Shown: positions 23,302-34,098 of the stretch, piece after piece
How positions within the stretch are numbered: the first letter of the stretch is position 1
Layout of the letters: the number at the start of each line of letters is the position of its first letter
Origin: Ceratothoa steindachneri
Lineage: Eukaryota > Arthropoda > Malacostraca > Isopoda > Cymothoidae
Assembly (NCBI GenBank): GCA_963969495.1
Contig: OZ018323.1
Coordinates: forward strand, 70,776,920 to 70,840,919
Reading direction: 5' to 3'
DNA: 64,000 nt
The notes under the pieces: generated by a model
What the model saw: the letters and a program-made list of their open reading frames with translations, nothing else
What the model was told of the DNA's origin: nothing
The model's database searches: none
Position numbers and translations under genes: made by a program

Positions 23302-24118
23302 CAAGGGGTGGTCAATAAGTTTTGCAATTTGGATATAAGGAAACGAGATATGAAGAAAAGTGTTTTATTATTTTTCAATATAACTACCCTCGACTTCAAT
23401 GCACTTGCGCCACTTGTCCGTGAGGCTTCAAATTCCCGACAACCAGAAATCTCCCGTGGCCAGATCTGGACTGTAGGGGGGGATGGTTGAGCTCCTAAAA
23501 TCTGCACTCGCGCAGGGCAGCTTGTGCAACTCTGGCCTTGTGGACTTTGACGACGATGAAGTCGATCATGGGGCGTGAGGTTTCTAGTGACCCAACGGGT
23601 AGAGACCTTCGTCATGGCCAAATTGTCGTGGATGATGTTAATAACACTTCCATGTGATATTCCAAGTTCTCACTCGATTTCTTCGATCTTTACCCATCGA
23701 TTTTCGAGGATCATCCTCTCCACACGGGCCACATTGTCCTCGTTAATAACGTCTGACGGGCGTCTTGGACGGGGGCCATCTTCAAGGGACTCACGACCGT
23801 GGCGGAACTCCCTATTCCAGCGAGCAATGGTTGCATAGGAAGGGGTGGTGTCGGTGTACACTGCAACCATGGATCTCTTTTGCATTCTTACCTTCCTTGG
23901 TCAAAAGTTTGATCACTGCGCGGTGTTCAACCTTCTCCATTGTTGAAAAATTTGTGACTGACGATCTGCGATCAGCTACTGCTTCTTAAATAGAAGAGGC
24001 AGGAGCGTGCGGCTGCAGGTCCTGACTTGTCATAACTAGTCCTAACACCCCCCAAAACAGCCATCCCCCTTCCTCTGTTTTGCCCTACCGATTCGCAAAA
24101 CCTATTGGCCGCCCCTCG
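23302..24118 (-). mobile_element. Mariner element, internally deleted
   Basis: The left end CAAGGGGTGGTCAATAAG and the complemented right end CGAGGGGCGGCCAATAGG start inverted repeats that match at about 25 of the first 31 bases. TA dinucleotides flank at 23300-23301 and 24119-24120. The element is 817 bp, against about 1.3 kb for complete mariners, so roughly 450-500 bp is missing from the coding middle. It lies just upstream of the DTTSSNTG pseudogene's start codon (23248). Confidence 0.88.
23368..23940 (-). pseudogene. Mariner transposase, deleted and frameshifted
   Basis: The start is ATG 23940, giving MEKVEHRAVIKLLTKEGK. After a one-base shift the typical mariner DNA-binding region continues with PSYATIARWNREFRHGRESLEDGPRP (shown in part), RPSDVI and VARVERMIL, then a stop inside WVKIEEIE-stop-ELGISHGSV, then MTKVSTRWVTRNLTPHDR. 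The catalytic D,D34D core is almost entirely deleted. The frame resumes near the NHPP box and ends RKCIEVEGSYIEK before TAA at 23368. The protein would normally cut both ends of the element and insert at TA. This copy cannot, although its ends might be acted on by a related transposase supplied in trans. Confidence 0.85.
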
Positions 24119-24120
24119 TA

Positions 24121-25240
24121 TTTTGATCAACTCTCACCGGGAAAAGTTAAACTTTTAACTTCTCCTAATTAAAAAGTCTATTAAAACAGCATACTTTGTC
24201 CAAATTGCTTGTGTGGTACAGCTTTGGAAAAAGTTAAAAATGTTTCTGGTTTTATCTAGGAGGACATTGTGAGCAAATATGAGCCATATCAAATGTTTTC
24301 TATATCATAAATCCATAAAAATATTACTTTTTTGATAACAGAAGTTACAGTTGAAAAACATGGCTCCCCTGAAGATATACATACTCCACGGCAGACACTT
24401 CCCATCCACTGGAGTAATTGCCCAACAGGTTTACTAAATGTGTATAAGCATTAGAGCTCTATGTTGAAGCATGTTCGATTAGTTCATTTTTTCTTGTCTA
24501 AGCGCTATAAAATATCGCACTAAAGTGTCAAATTGGCCATCTGCAGTAATGTCATAAATAAGATATTTTTTTTCAAAACTGAATGAGTAATATACTGTGT
24601 ATCTTGAGATCAGGGTTGCCAAATATTTGAAAAACCGACCAAAGCCCATATACATAAGGCACAGCTCAAATTTCCAATGTATTTAATAGCACCTGTGTTC
24701 TTCTGATGATGTGGGACGCCCATTTCTCCCTCCCAATGCAAAAAAACAGTTCTGATTTTATCAAGAAATAAGCCAAATATAGCGTATTTTACACAGAAAA
24801 CAGTATGGCCAAAACCCGCGGACAGCTTTTTTTTCACCCGCGGCAAGGCATAAAAAACACTTCTGCATTGCGCACACCCTAAATGATAATATCTCGGGAG
24901 CAGCGTACATTAACCTTGGGAAATTCGGATCAGAGATAAATCAAACTATTTTAAATTTTCTATATAAAAAGTTTTTAATGTTTTTATCAATATTTATCAT
25001 AATCTAAGTGCTAATATAAAATTCTTTCACAAGGGAAAATATCACATCCATTTTAATTTAGTAAAACTAAATAATTTATAATTACCAAGATTCGGAAAAA
25101 TATTTTAATAATCAAATCTTTGCCGTCATTTTTCCTGTTTTGAATTTATATCAAGATTTTAAAATTTGACCTAAGAATTTCTATATCAACTGACATCCGT
25201 GCAGCATCAACTATTCATCAACATTAACCGCTTTCTCACC
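24121..25240. other. Intergenic AT-rich DNA, nothing recognised
   Basis: No recognisable coding or repeat feature. A 78-codon minus-strand frame at 24610-24846 has no motif. Confidence 0.4.
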
Positions 25241-25429
25241 AAGTGGTGATAGGAGGGTGGAAGAGGATCGCTTCAGGACGACCAACCCTACCATCCCCCA
25301 CTGCGACCTTATTAATGCCCTACATATTAAGAACAAAATCTCCTGTAATTTTGTCCCCTCAAAAGGACAAAGCCCCACTGCTCCTCAGAAACCCCCTCAA
25401 TGCACCCCTGTCATACACAATCTCATACA

Positions 25430-26150
25430 CCTGATCACCCGTTAGCCTTCTCTTTCTCAAACAACATTTCCTCATAATTATTCACTCTTATGCGGTTTCC
25501 CAAAACATCCCTTATCAAGTCCTTCCTCTCTTTATCTAATATTCGCCCACTATGCATCATTCTCAATTTATCAATTTGCACTGCTTTCAGTCAAGATATT
25601 TTCTTCTCTTTTCATACCATAGCCTCACTCCAACATTAAGGTTGGCACGAGCATACTTTGAGGCCTCATCCTAGAAGCTTTCATATTCAATCCCTCAACA
25701 TTTCCTAACTCCCTATTTACTCAAGAGACCTTCTACCACTTAAAACCTCATGGTTGCAATCTACTTTATGTGAACTACTACCCTTTACTTAAAATCTTCG
25801 CACTTGTTCAAAGATGAAACCGACAGTGGAGGATGTCAGACCCCAGCCCATTTTCCCCCAAATTCCATTACCATATTCTTTCCGTATTCAATTTTAGCCC
25901 CCTTTTCTCACACACATCCTTCCAAATGCTTCTAGCAAAATTTACAAATTATTCTGACGTCCAACTCCAAACACCAAGTCATCAGTATTTAACAAAATAG
26001 ATAGAAAAAATACTTGACCATTCCTCATCAACCCCACACCCCTCTTCTTTATTACTAAAAGTACTTCTATCAGTACTCTATCCATAAATATATTAAATAC
26101 CCATGGCGAGAGCACACCAACGTGTATTACCCCAACGAACGGAAACATAT
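25430..26150 (-). pseudogene. Non-LTR reverse transcriptase remnant, third LINE type
   Basis: On the minus strand, GVLSPWVFNIFMDRVLIEV matches the (Q)G..LSPWLFN.FMD box of the reverse transcriptase fingers/palm, and FLSILLNTDDLVFGVGRQ matches the catalytic (F/Y)ADD box with the first residues changed to NTDD. Further down, VPTLMLEYGMKR matches the thumb-region PTL..G.E segment. Such enzymes copy their own RNA at a nicked target. The family is unlike A or B below; the wording is closest to RTE/CR1-type elements, but the exact clade is uncertain. Many stops make it non-functional. Confidence 0.65.
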
Positions 26151-26228
26151 TTACATGTGCATCATTTTCTCCTGATTCCTCACGATTTTCTCTTCATTTA
26201 GGAATAACTTAATATTGTAATCGTGATC

Positions 26229-26618
26229 CTCATTCATCTTCATGTTCACATCAGGATCCTAATTTATCTTGCTGTTCCCATCAGGATCCTCATTCATCTT
26301 CTTGTTCCCATCGGGATCCTCATTTATCATCCTGTTCCCATACAGATGCTCATTTATCTTCTCGTTCGCATCGGGATCATCATTCATCTTCCTATTCCCA
26401 TCGGGATCCTCACTCATCTTCCTGTTCCTATCGGCATCCTCATTCACTTTTTGTCCAAATGTTCCGTTTGTTGCTTTCCTTCTCTGTTTACCCACTTGAT
26501 TCACTTTCCTTTTCATATCATTGTGTTCAGGTAATCGCATCTCTATGATATCCTCATCTACACTGTTAAGCGTTTCCAAATACACCTCCTTTCTGCTTTT
26601 CACTTCGCACAAGTACAC
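26229..26618 (-). pseudogene. Open frame with a 10-residue repeat, EDPDGNRKMN-like
   Basis: A minus-strand frame from ATG 26618 encodes MYLCEVKSRKEVYLETLNS, a lysine-rich middle, then about seven decapeptides of the type EDPDGN(R/K)KMN, coded by an exact 30-bp period. The frame stops at TAG (26259-26261), where the repeat consensus has GAG (Glu), and would continue for one more repeat and beyond. The repeats are very acidic and asparagine-rich. I do not recognise a protein. It lies between pieces of a decayed LINE and may be part of that element or of an unrelated host-like repeat. Confidence 0.5.
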
Positions 26619-26699
26619 CTTCTTTTTTGTCTCTTACTACGCACTTTACATTGTTAAGCCATTATTTATCGCTTTATTCCTTTTCTTTGTTCTCTGACA

Positions 26700-27310
26700 C
26701 TCATTTATAATCCGTACTCTCCTTACAACCACTTCCATACATTTGTTTAACATTTGCTCTATCTCCATGCTCGCACTTATTTACCCTCTTCTAATTTCAA
26801 GCATTCTCACATAGTCTCCTCTTTTTCTCTGATTCATTAAACCTAAACTTCTAATTATCCCTTTCATTCCACTTTCTTCACATATTCTCTTTCGTGCAGC
26901 AACCACTTTATCCTTATACAGCAAAATCATGAAATCAGTGTGTCCCATACTCTTACCCATTACACCGCTCATATCAAATTAGTTCGGCAATATATTCTTT
27001 CTTACTAGGTACAGATCACTCATACTCTTACCTTCTTCCACCCCCCTTTAACAAACTCATGAGTATTTATACACATCTCTCGCTCCCCATTTCCATTCTC
27101 TCCAGATATACCTCTTTCCCACATTACATATAGCCCTCACATTCCAGCCAGCCAATCGGTTAGGAGAATGACACGGTTCTGACTGACCTGGGCCCGCAAA
27201 AGGCCCATTACCCAGCATTGCCTTTTGCGCATCTGAGTTAACAACGTCGAAAGCACAGGTTCTCACATTAGAATAACCATTCTGGGGTGTAGACGCCCTT
27301 TACGATTCAC
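26700..27310 (-). mobile_element. Decayed element sequence upstream of the LINE remnant
   Basis: The minus-strand translation has many stops but contains stretches reading like a decayed retroelement, for example MSGVMGKSMGHTDFMILLYK, GMKGIIRSLGLMNQRKRGDY and NPRNGYSN-type segments. The wording is familiar from repetitive crustacean DNA, but I cannot place it in a named family. Assignment to the LINE at 25.4-26.15 kb rests on strand and adjacency only. Confidence 0.35.
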
Positions 27311-27922
27311 GTTTGAGGAGTGTATGGGTCTTCTCCTGCCCCACATACAGGCAGCTATAGATTGAATTTTAAATTTATTTAGGATAAAAATCTCAACCCA
27401 AAGAGAGTAGATTTACCAAGCCTAGATACCATTTTAACAGAATCTTGATAATGGATCACTAAGAGACCAAATTTTGAATGAAATGATTACAAATCCTTAA
27501 TTTGAATTTACATGCAATAATACCAATGGATTAAATTTAGTCACAATACTAATCTACGAGTAGCACCGTCTTCTGTAATGTCCATCACAATGTATCTTAT
27601 AAAAGCAAATTTCAATTAAATGGAGGGGGAATTACATTATCAGGATCAACAAAAGTTTGAAAAGACAGGTAAATCTTGAAGTTCAAAATTAATCTATGAC
27701 TTTTCAGTTCTTCACTTTATCTATTATGCCAATGACTGATTAACTCTAATCTAGTAAAAGCAAAGATCTTTGTGTGGCCATGATGAAATCATAAACATTC
27801 AGAGATCCTTCATTTGTTTTTTTTTAAATTATTTAGTCAATTAATAAATAAATAATTTAGTTGTTAAACATAGCAAATGTTCTTTATTTTTTTCAAAGGG
27901 CAACCCTAAAATCCCTCCAATA
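27311..27922. other. Intergenic DNA, nothing recognised
   Basis: AT-rich sequence without motifs up to the proposed left end of the second Tc1-like element. Confidence 0.4.
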
Positions 27923-28379
27923 TCTTACCGAACCGAAAGATTTTGCTTGAGCAACATTTTAAGTGAGTAGGGGAATAAAATTTTCATGTTACATAAAGTC
28001 ATGCATTTAATATATTTTATGAAGCTTTCATATAATATAATCGTATATTAAAGAAATTCTACTAAATAAACTAATAAAATGAAATATTGATACGTGCAAA
28101 ATAAGAGAACGGTTTTTCAGGAATATTCTATAAGTTTCTTAAAATCATCTGGGAACATTTTGCTCAGTAGGTAAGAACAGTGCAGCCGCCTTTGTTTTCT
28201 TGCTCACTCTGAAGAGATGCCAACTCATGTGTAAGTGACTCCTGAGCTCCTGAGTTAGCTTCAAGACTTCGAGCAGGATTTTTTCGATTTCAAGAGAGGT
28301 TGTTAGATTCAGGAGTGTGTTTTTGCGTTTTTCGAAGTTATACAATGAAAACAACCTATAAATATCCTGAAAAAGTCTG

Positions 28380-28737
28380 TTGACCCCGCATAACCACCGT
28401 CGGAGAAAAGAGGGCTATTAGACGCTTATCTATGAAAGATGCCTTAAAGACTGCAATAGGAAATTCTCAAAAAATTCAGAGCAATAGTGGCAAGGAAGTA
28501 AGCCGATGCAGTGTCCCGTCACCTCAATACATCTGGTTTAAAAGCTGGTTCTCCAGCAACCAAACCACTTAGTGACAGACTTAACCCTAAAGGTGTTAAA
28601 ATGTCTGCCAGGTTTGGAAGTGGTAGCGTCATGGTATGGCGGATGTTTTCGTCTGAAGCAGTTGGTACGCTAGTGAAAATATTAGAACGGTAAATGCGAA
28701 TGTGCACCTAAACCTGGTACATGTTATACCTCTATAG
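28380..28737 (+). pseudogene. Tc1-like transposase, amino-terminal and middle part
   Basis: Plus-strand frames read RITTVGEKRAIRRLSMKDAL and SGKEVSR, then SRHLNTSGLKAGSPATKPLSD (the helix-turn-helix and RSP..KP linker). After an internal deletion of the first catalytic region comes NPKGVKMSARFGSGSVMVWRMF (quoted in part; the GGGSVMVWG box) and GTLVKILER, stop, NANVHLNLVHVIPL. The reading then breaks off at about 28737. The expected continuation is found 9 kb away at 37728. Confidence 0.8.
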
Positions 28738-29169
28738 GTGTGTGATTGGTGGTAGGTGAGGGTGGTAGCGTTAGGTTGTGCTGGTTTAAATATGGGTACG
28801 CCTACAGCTATGAACCATCCAAGTACTAATCCGCCCAGATGTTGCTTATCAGTAAAGATCTCGTTACAGGGTCACATGACAACCAGTCTCCGACCTGAGG
28901 CTGACTTCACTTGTTCGAGGAAGGATAATACTCTTCCTCAGCTTGAGATTAGGTAGGCTGGTTAAGAGGGTCGAATTTTCGGGCTCTTTATTAGGGCGTA
29001 GAACTCGACTACTTTCGGCGAAAGATGAATTCGAAACGGGCGTGTCGTGTATTCGGGCGAGCCTATTCCTGTTTTGGGTTGGTAACTTAATTGTCCGCTA
29101 CTCTGACTGTGACTGTGACTGTAATGGTGGAAGTGCCCGTGATTCTGATTGGCTGGATTACTGTCAGAC
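28738..29169. other. Unassigned insert sequence, left side of the nest
   Basis: This ~430 bp belongs neither to the Tc1-like element nor to LINE A1. No motif is recognised. It was presumably part of the insertion that split the Tc1 element, or the target of LINE A1. Confidence 0.4.
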
Positions 29170-29181
29170 TGTCCTCTTCGA
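29170..29181. repeat. Target-site duplication of LINE A1, left copy
   Basis: tgtcctcttcga here and tgtcctcctcga at 33826-33837 match at 11 of 12 bases and flank exactly the 3' tail and the 5' truncation point of LINE A1 once the B1 insertion is removed. Confidence 0.65.
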
Positions 29182-29420
29182 ATAAATGAATGATGTGTAT
29201 AGAAAGGACAGAGAGGGATTACTGTGTAACACAAGCGAACAGGCAGACGTAGAGGAAAAGAGTGCGGAAATATCTTGAGAGGGGATAGGAAGAGTTGATA
29301 GGTCGGTGGCTAGACACCTATTCGTGGTGTGGTTGGGTGGGTCTCAAGGTGTTCCTTGACTGGACGATGGTTGGAGGATGGTCAGGAAGGAAAGCGTGTC
29401 TGCTTAGTCGAAAACGCGTT
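29182..29420 (-). mobile_element. LINE family A copy A1, 3' end
   Basis: The 3' untranslated sequence of family A is seen in complement. A simple tail (ataaatgaatga, 29182-29193) is followed by tgtatagaaaggacagag, gttgataggtcggtggcta and ctgcttagtcg, all repeated in A2 (33851 on), A3 (47191 on) and A4 (58731 on). It stops at aaaacgcgtt (29411-29420), where LINE B1 is inserted, and resumes at 32460. Confidence 0.85.
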
Positions 29421-29567
29421 TTTGCTATGGTGTAAGAGTATATGTAGGTGAGGGGATAGAAAAAGGGTGTGTAAGTGTGGTAGGGTGCAAAGTGATTCTA
29501 GAGCCTGGTAATCAGGCCTATCGCTTTAAAATTTTTGTTTTGTATTTCCATTGTTGTTTATCAATTT

Positions 29568-29570
<3 letters not shown>

Positions 29571-29626
<56 letters not shown>
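29571..29626. repeat. (TA)28 microsatellite in the B1 3' untranslated region
   Basis: An uninterrupted TA run of 56 bases, followed by aaataaataa. It is absent at this position in B2 and B3, so it probably expanded after insertion. Confidence 0.95.
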
Positions 29627-29635
<9 letters not shown>

Positions 29636-29920
29636 TATGGCGTTCAAGCCTTTTGTCTTCAATTTTTTAATGTATTTGGTTATGATGTGCGCATTTGCTG
29701 TTGTGTTGGTAATTGCGTTAATTATTACTTTCTGTGTTTGTTTTTTTGATTATTTTGTAATGTGTGTAGTTTGTGTATTTTGTTCTTCGTGGATGTCTTG
29801 TTTGGTGAGTTTCAATCTTCATCGGTAGATATTTTCTTCTCCGGTGAGTTTTGTCAAAATCGGTGAGGTTTCACAATTTGGTTAGCTTTGTCTTGTTTTG
29901 GGTAAAAAACGTCTCATCGT

Positions 29921-32459
29921 GCGTAGAACGGCATTTCTGCTCCGCCAGCTAAAACCCCGGCGGAGCTTGGAAATCTGGCGCGACTTATAGCTCTTCTATT
30001 CTGGTCAATCATTTGGACGATTTTGTCGTCCAATTCACGATTAACCTTTTCCAGCATATTCCTTGTCCGTTCTTCTATGACAACGTTAATGGGAGTCAAC
30101 CCCGCCTCCCGGTGCAGCTCTTCTTGTCTTCTTCTTTCGATTCTGCGTGTACCTGTAATTAGGTACGCGCATTTGTTCTGCACCACCTGTAGTCTCCTCT
30201 TCTGTGTCTTTGAGACACACGAGAAGGCAGAAGCGGGGTATAGAAACGTCGATCTTACTAGTGCAGTATAGATCTTTTTCTTGTTGCTTTGGCGAAGTTA
30301 TCTGAATCTATATAGTCTTGAGTGCAGCAGTGGCCTTGGTGATTCGTTCTTGGACGTTCTTCTTGTACCCGGTTGAGGTGATCTTGATGCAGAGTACATT
30401 GCATTCAGTGGTGTAGGGATATCGTCTATCCCCCATCTGATGTCATCAAGTAGTCTTCTGCCTATGGGGACTACTTTGAACTTATCCTGGTTGGTACGGA
30501 TTTTCCACCGGGCATCGTAGGTGTTAAGGTTTTCAATTTCTGCTGCTGTCATTCGAGCTTGCCAAGGCGCATTCCTCCATGGAAAAGTGATTATCTGGGT
30601 AAAATCATCGGCGAATTGAATGTTGAGGCAAGTGGGGTTTACAGGGGCTATGAAATCCGCGTTGTAAATCGAGTAGAGAGTGTGGGACAGGCAGCCCCCC
30701 TGTGGTAGGCCCGCAGTGAGCGGAAACTTTGGTCTGTCCGTGCACCCTAAACTGATGTAGGCAGCTCTCTCCATGACATAGTCACAGAGTTCTTTCTAAG
30801 TTTTCACTTAGGCCCAGTCGTAAGATCTTGTACTGCATTCCTTGCTGCCAGACCTTATCAAACGCCTTTGATACATCCCGACAAACAATGTCCACGTAAC
30901 TCTTTTCCCGTTTTGCTTGGGCTAGCTTTTCCGTGATGACGTTAATCGCCATCTCCGACTTCGCTTTCTCCTAAACCCGAATTGGTGTGGGTTATAGAGC
31001 GAGTTTTCCAGGTGCGACACCAGGTTTTTGTTAAGAATCTTCTCGAAGAGCTTCCCGCCAAATTCCAGAAGTAAAATTGGCCGGTATCTCTCCTTCAACG
31101 TTGGGTTCTCTCCGTGGTTAGGCAAGAAGATCATCTTAATCGTTTTATAAGCATCCGGAAACTATCCCGTATTGAGACAGGCGTTGTATATTCTTCTCAT
31201 TTCTTCGATGACACTGGTTGGTGCCTTTTCAAAGTTAAGCTTTGTAAGCACCGACTGTCCTGGGGCTTTTTGTTGGAATGAGCGAAGGGCACCAAAAAGT
31301 TCTTCTTCTGTAATCTCAGCGTCTCCGTCGAGCTGTATATCCACCTGATTGCGAGGATGCGTCTTGTGTATTTCTTCGTTTAGCTCGTCGATGATGTTGC
31401 TTTCGAACTCTAGGTCATAGTCTTTGTTTTCCTCTTTAGTTATACTGAAGATCTTTTCACAACAACTTCGGAATATTTCTTCAACTTCTTCCTCTTCTGT
31501 TTCTATGTTTCCCTCATCTTTCTGTAGCTCCATCTTATACTTTTTCCCAGTCGATCCTTTGAGAATTCGGATCTTCTTCCAAAATTCTTTGTGAGTTGTT
31601 TCATGATCAAGGCTATCGATCGCGTCCTTCCATCTTCTATTCTGCTGTTCAAGGATCAACTGGTTCAATTCTTCTTTGATTTCTTTACTTCTCTACATCG
31701 AGTGAACCGATGCATTCACGATGTTGAGTTCATACATTAACTTCAGTTCACGATATAGTTCCTTCATATATTCGGTCCACTCGTAGGTCGAGATGGTCCT
31801 ATATTCGGATTCAGGAATACAAGCCCTATCTGCGTCGATGAGTTGATTATTGAGGTCATCGAGTACCTCGTCAATCTCCTCGAGAATTGCCTCGTCCCAG
31901 TTGTGCGGATCGTAGGCCTCGAGAAGAAGCGCGTACAGTTCCCAGTCTGCTCTTTTGTAGTTCTTCCTGACTACTGCTGGGACTTGTATAGGGTTCCTGT
32001 TGATAGTAAGTAGGATCCCTATATGGTCACTACGTGGTATATGGACTGGTTCTATGTAGTAATTGAACGGTAGCTGACGATTCGCCAGACAGATGTCTGG
32101 CTTTGTGGCACTTTGTTCTCTGATATAGGTGGGGAAGTCGGGGCCTATTCGCTGGGCAATATTGCCCATCAACAGGTCCAGGCTTCTCTTTATACCTTTC
32201 TAGGCCCTGTAACCGGATCCTCAGCATCTGGCGTTCAGATCCGTCATTAATATAGTGGCGGCTCTTCTGCCAAATAGGCCAGTGAGAGTGTGAATAGGTA
32301 ACGCATCTCTCCTTGGCGGTTGATATCCGGTAGCAATGACCAACTTTCCTAAGTCGAGTTCGACCTTAATCGCGAGGTAGGATTCTTCTAGATTCCGTGT
32401 CTGCTTGTATTTGATCACTTTCTTTATTGCAATAGCGGCGCCATCGTACCGCTCTTGCA
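29921..32459 (-). pseudogene. LINE B1 ORF2: endonuclease fragment plus reverse transcriptase
   Basis: Read on the minus strand, the remaining endonuclease starts at DGAAIAIKK and shows YLAIKVELD, ATGYQPPRR, TDLNAR (normally GDLNA) and SDHIGILLTI. The connector (about 31.16-32.17 kb) leads to the reverse transcriptase with RYRPILLLEFGGKLFEKIL, FGFRRKRS, AGLPQGGCLSHTLYSIY and IQFADDFTQI (catalytic FADD retained). The carboxy part has RRRQEELHREAGLTPINVV and ends near 29921 (AGGAEMPFYAR). In life the protein nicks chromosomal DNA and reverse-transcribes the element RNA. Frameshifts separate the blocks, and without its 5' end the copy cannot move. Confidence 0.85.
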
Positions 32460-33825
32460 AAAACGCGTTATTTATGATGCTTTTAATATATGCGAAGAAC
32501 GGTATGGGTTGCGGGTGGTCATGGGTCGCGGGATATCGCGGTGCCATCGCATATCGCTTCACATGTAGTGCGGTATATAAGGGGCCTCTGGCGAGTTTTC
32601 AGAGTTATTTTGTGATTCTGGTGTGAGCGTATGTGTTGAGAGTGCTAATTTGTTGTTGTCATGTAGTGTCGACATTCTCATGTACAAGGGAGAGCGGCCA
32701 GTGCGCTTCAAAACAGAGTTCTGAATGCGCTGAGCCTTCTACTACCACGTGTCACTCGCGGCTACGAGTGACAGTGGAGCGTACCCGAGAAGAGGTCACA
32801 CAAGTGTTTTGTATAGGTGTAACTGAAGTTTTTTGCCTGAAGGATAGAACCCATGCAGCGTTGTGTTTGTACGTGCGGCTCTTGCTTATGTTATGTTCTG
32901 GTGTATATTGAACCTAAAGGTCTTGTCAGAAGTTACCCCAAAGATTTTTGTATGATGTGTGTAGTCGAGTCTTGTTGGGTTTAGATAGCTCATGTCTGGT
33001 GTGTGTGAGAAGATTTGTAGGTTATGCATGAAGTGATCTCTTGCGCCGAAGAGTGTCATCTGTATCTTCTGAGGATTCGTGGCAATCAACCATTTATCCT
33101 CGAAAGCTGTCTTAGAATCTACTATTATTTGTTCGTAGAGCATGATCTCGTCTGGTCCACGGCCGCTGACGAGAATGGTCTCGTCATCGGCGTAGGACTC
33201 TGTGTATGTGTGACAGCAGTTTTTGGGTGGGCGTGGGGTGTCGTTTGTGTACATGATGTATATTGTGGGTGCCACTACGATTCCTTGGAAAACGCCTGAG
33301 CGTCGTGTGAATGGTTGTGAGAGGGTATTGTTGTATTTTATGTGACACTCCATTCAGTGAGGTAGTGCGAGAGGAGCATTCTGGTGCAGATAAGTAACTC
33401 CGTATTGTTGGCGAGTTTCTAACGGAGTCCCTTGTGCCACACTTTATCAAAGGCCTTCTCCACGTCCTTTTGCTGATGGAGATAGTCTTCTGAGGTACCT
33501 GGCGTATTTTTTTTGTATTCTGTCATGAACGATGTTCACAGCCGCCTGAGTGGACCGGCCCCTCCTGAACCTATATTGGTGGGGGGAGAACCAGTCACTC
33601 TCTTTCAGGTAGTCCCGTAGGCGGCAGTTAACCATGCGTTCGAGTATTTTGCGTAGGTGCTCTAATAGAGCAATATGCCTGTAAGTGTTTGACGGTTTGG
33701 GATCTATGTTCATTTTGTGTAGAGCTATGTAGTGAGAGACTTTGAATATTTTGTGGAGGTGGCCTAAGGCTAGTGAGGCGTTGAATAGGTGCGTAAGTGT
33801 GGGGTATATGTTTGCAAGGAAGTTG
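32460..33825 (-). pseudogene. LINE A1 ORF2, reverse transcriptase carboxy half
   Basis: Continuation of A1 beyond the B1 insertion. Minus-strand blocks are KPSNTYRHIALLEHLRKILE, RFRRGRSTQAAVNIVHDRIQ, CHIKYNNTLSQPFTRRSG with FQGIVVAPTIYIMYTND, and SYADDETILVSGRG (catalytic YADD kept), then the thumb segment HNLQIFSHTPDMSYLNPTR. The copy is 5'-truncated at about 33825 within the fingers domain and is followed directly by the right target duplication (33826-33837). Frameshifts interrupt it at several points, on top of the B1 insertion. Confidence 0.85.
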
Positions 33826-33837
33826 TGTCCTCCTCGA
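33826..33837. repeat. Target-site duplication of LINE A1, right copy
   Basis: tgtcctcctcga; see the left copy at 29170-29181. The simple tail of LINE A2 (tttgatttgatttt) starts at the very next base. Confidence 0.65.
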
Positions 33838-34098
33838 TTTGATTTGATTTTGTGTATAGAAAGGATAGAGAGGAATCACTGTGTAACACAGGCGAACAGG
33901 AAGTTATAGAGAAAAGGTTGCGGAAATAAGTTAAGAAAAGAAAGCAAGAGCTGATAGGTCGGTGGCTATACACCGATGCGTGGTGTTGGTGTGGTTTCAT
34001 TGGTCTCGAAGTTTTGTGACTGGACGACAGTTGTAGGTTGGTCAAGAAGGAGAGGCTGTCTGCTCAGTCGGAAACGATTTATTCATGATGCCTTTAGT

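Larger units (their letters stand above)
29421..32459 (-). mobile_element. LINE family B copy B1, 5'-truncated, inserted in A1
   Basis: The copy lies between two identical 10-bp sequences, aaaacgcgtt at 29411-29420 and 32460-32469, which are one site in the uninterrupted family A sequence (compare 47411-47419). It carries a 3' untranslated region with a (TA)28 tract and most of ORF2, but starts in the middle of the endonuclease, the typical 5' truncation of target-primed reverse transcription. Confidence 0.88.
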
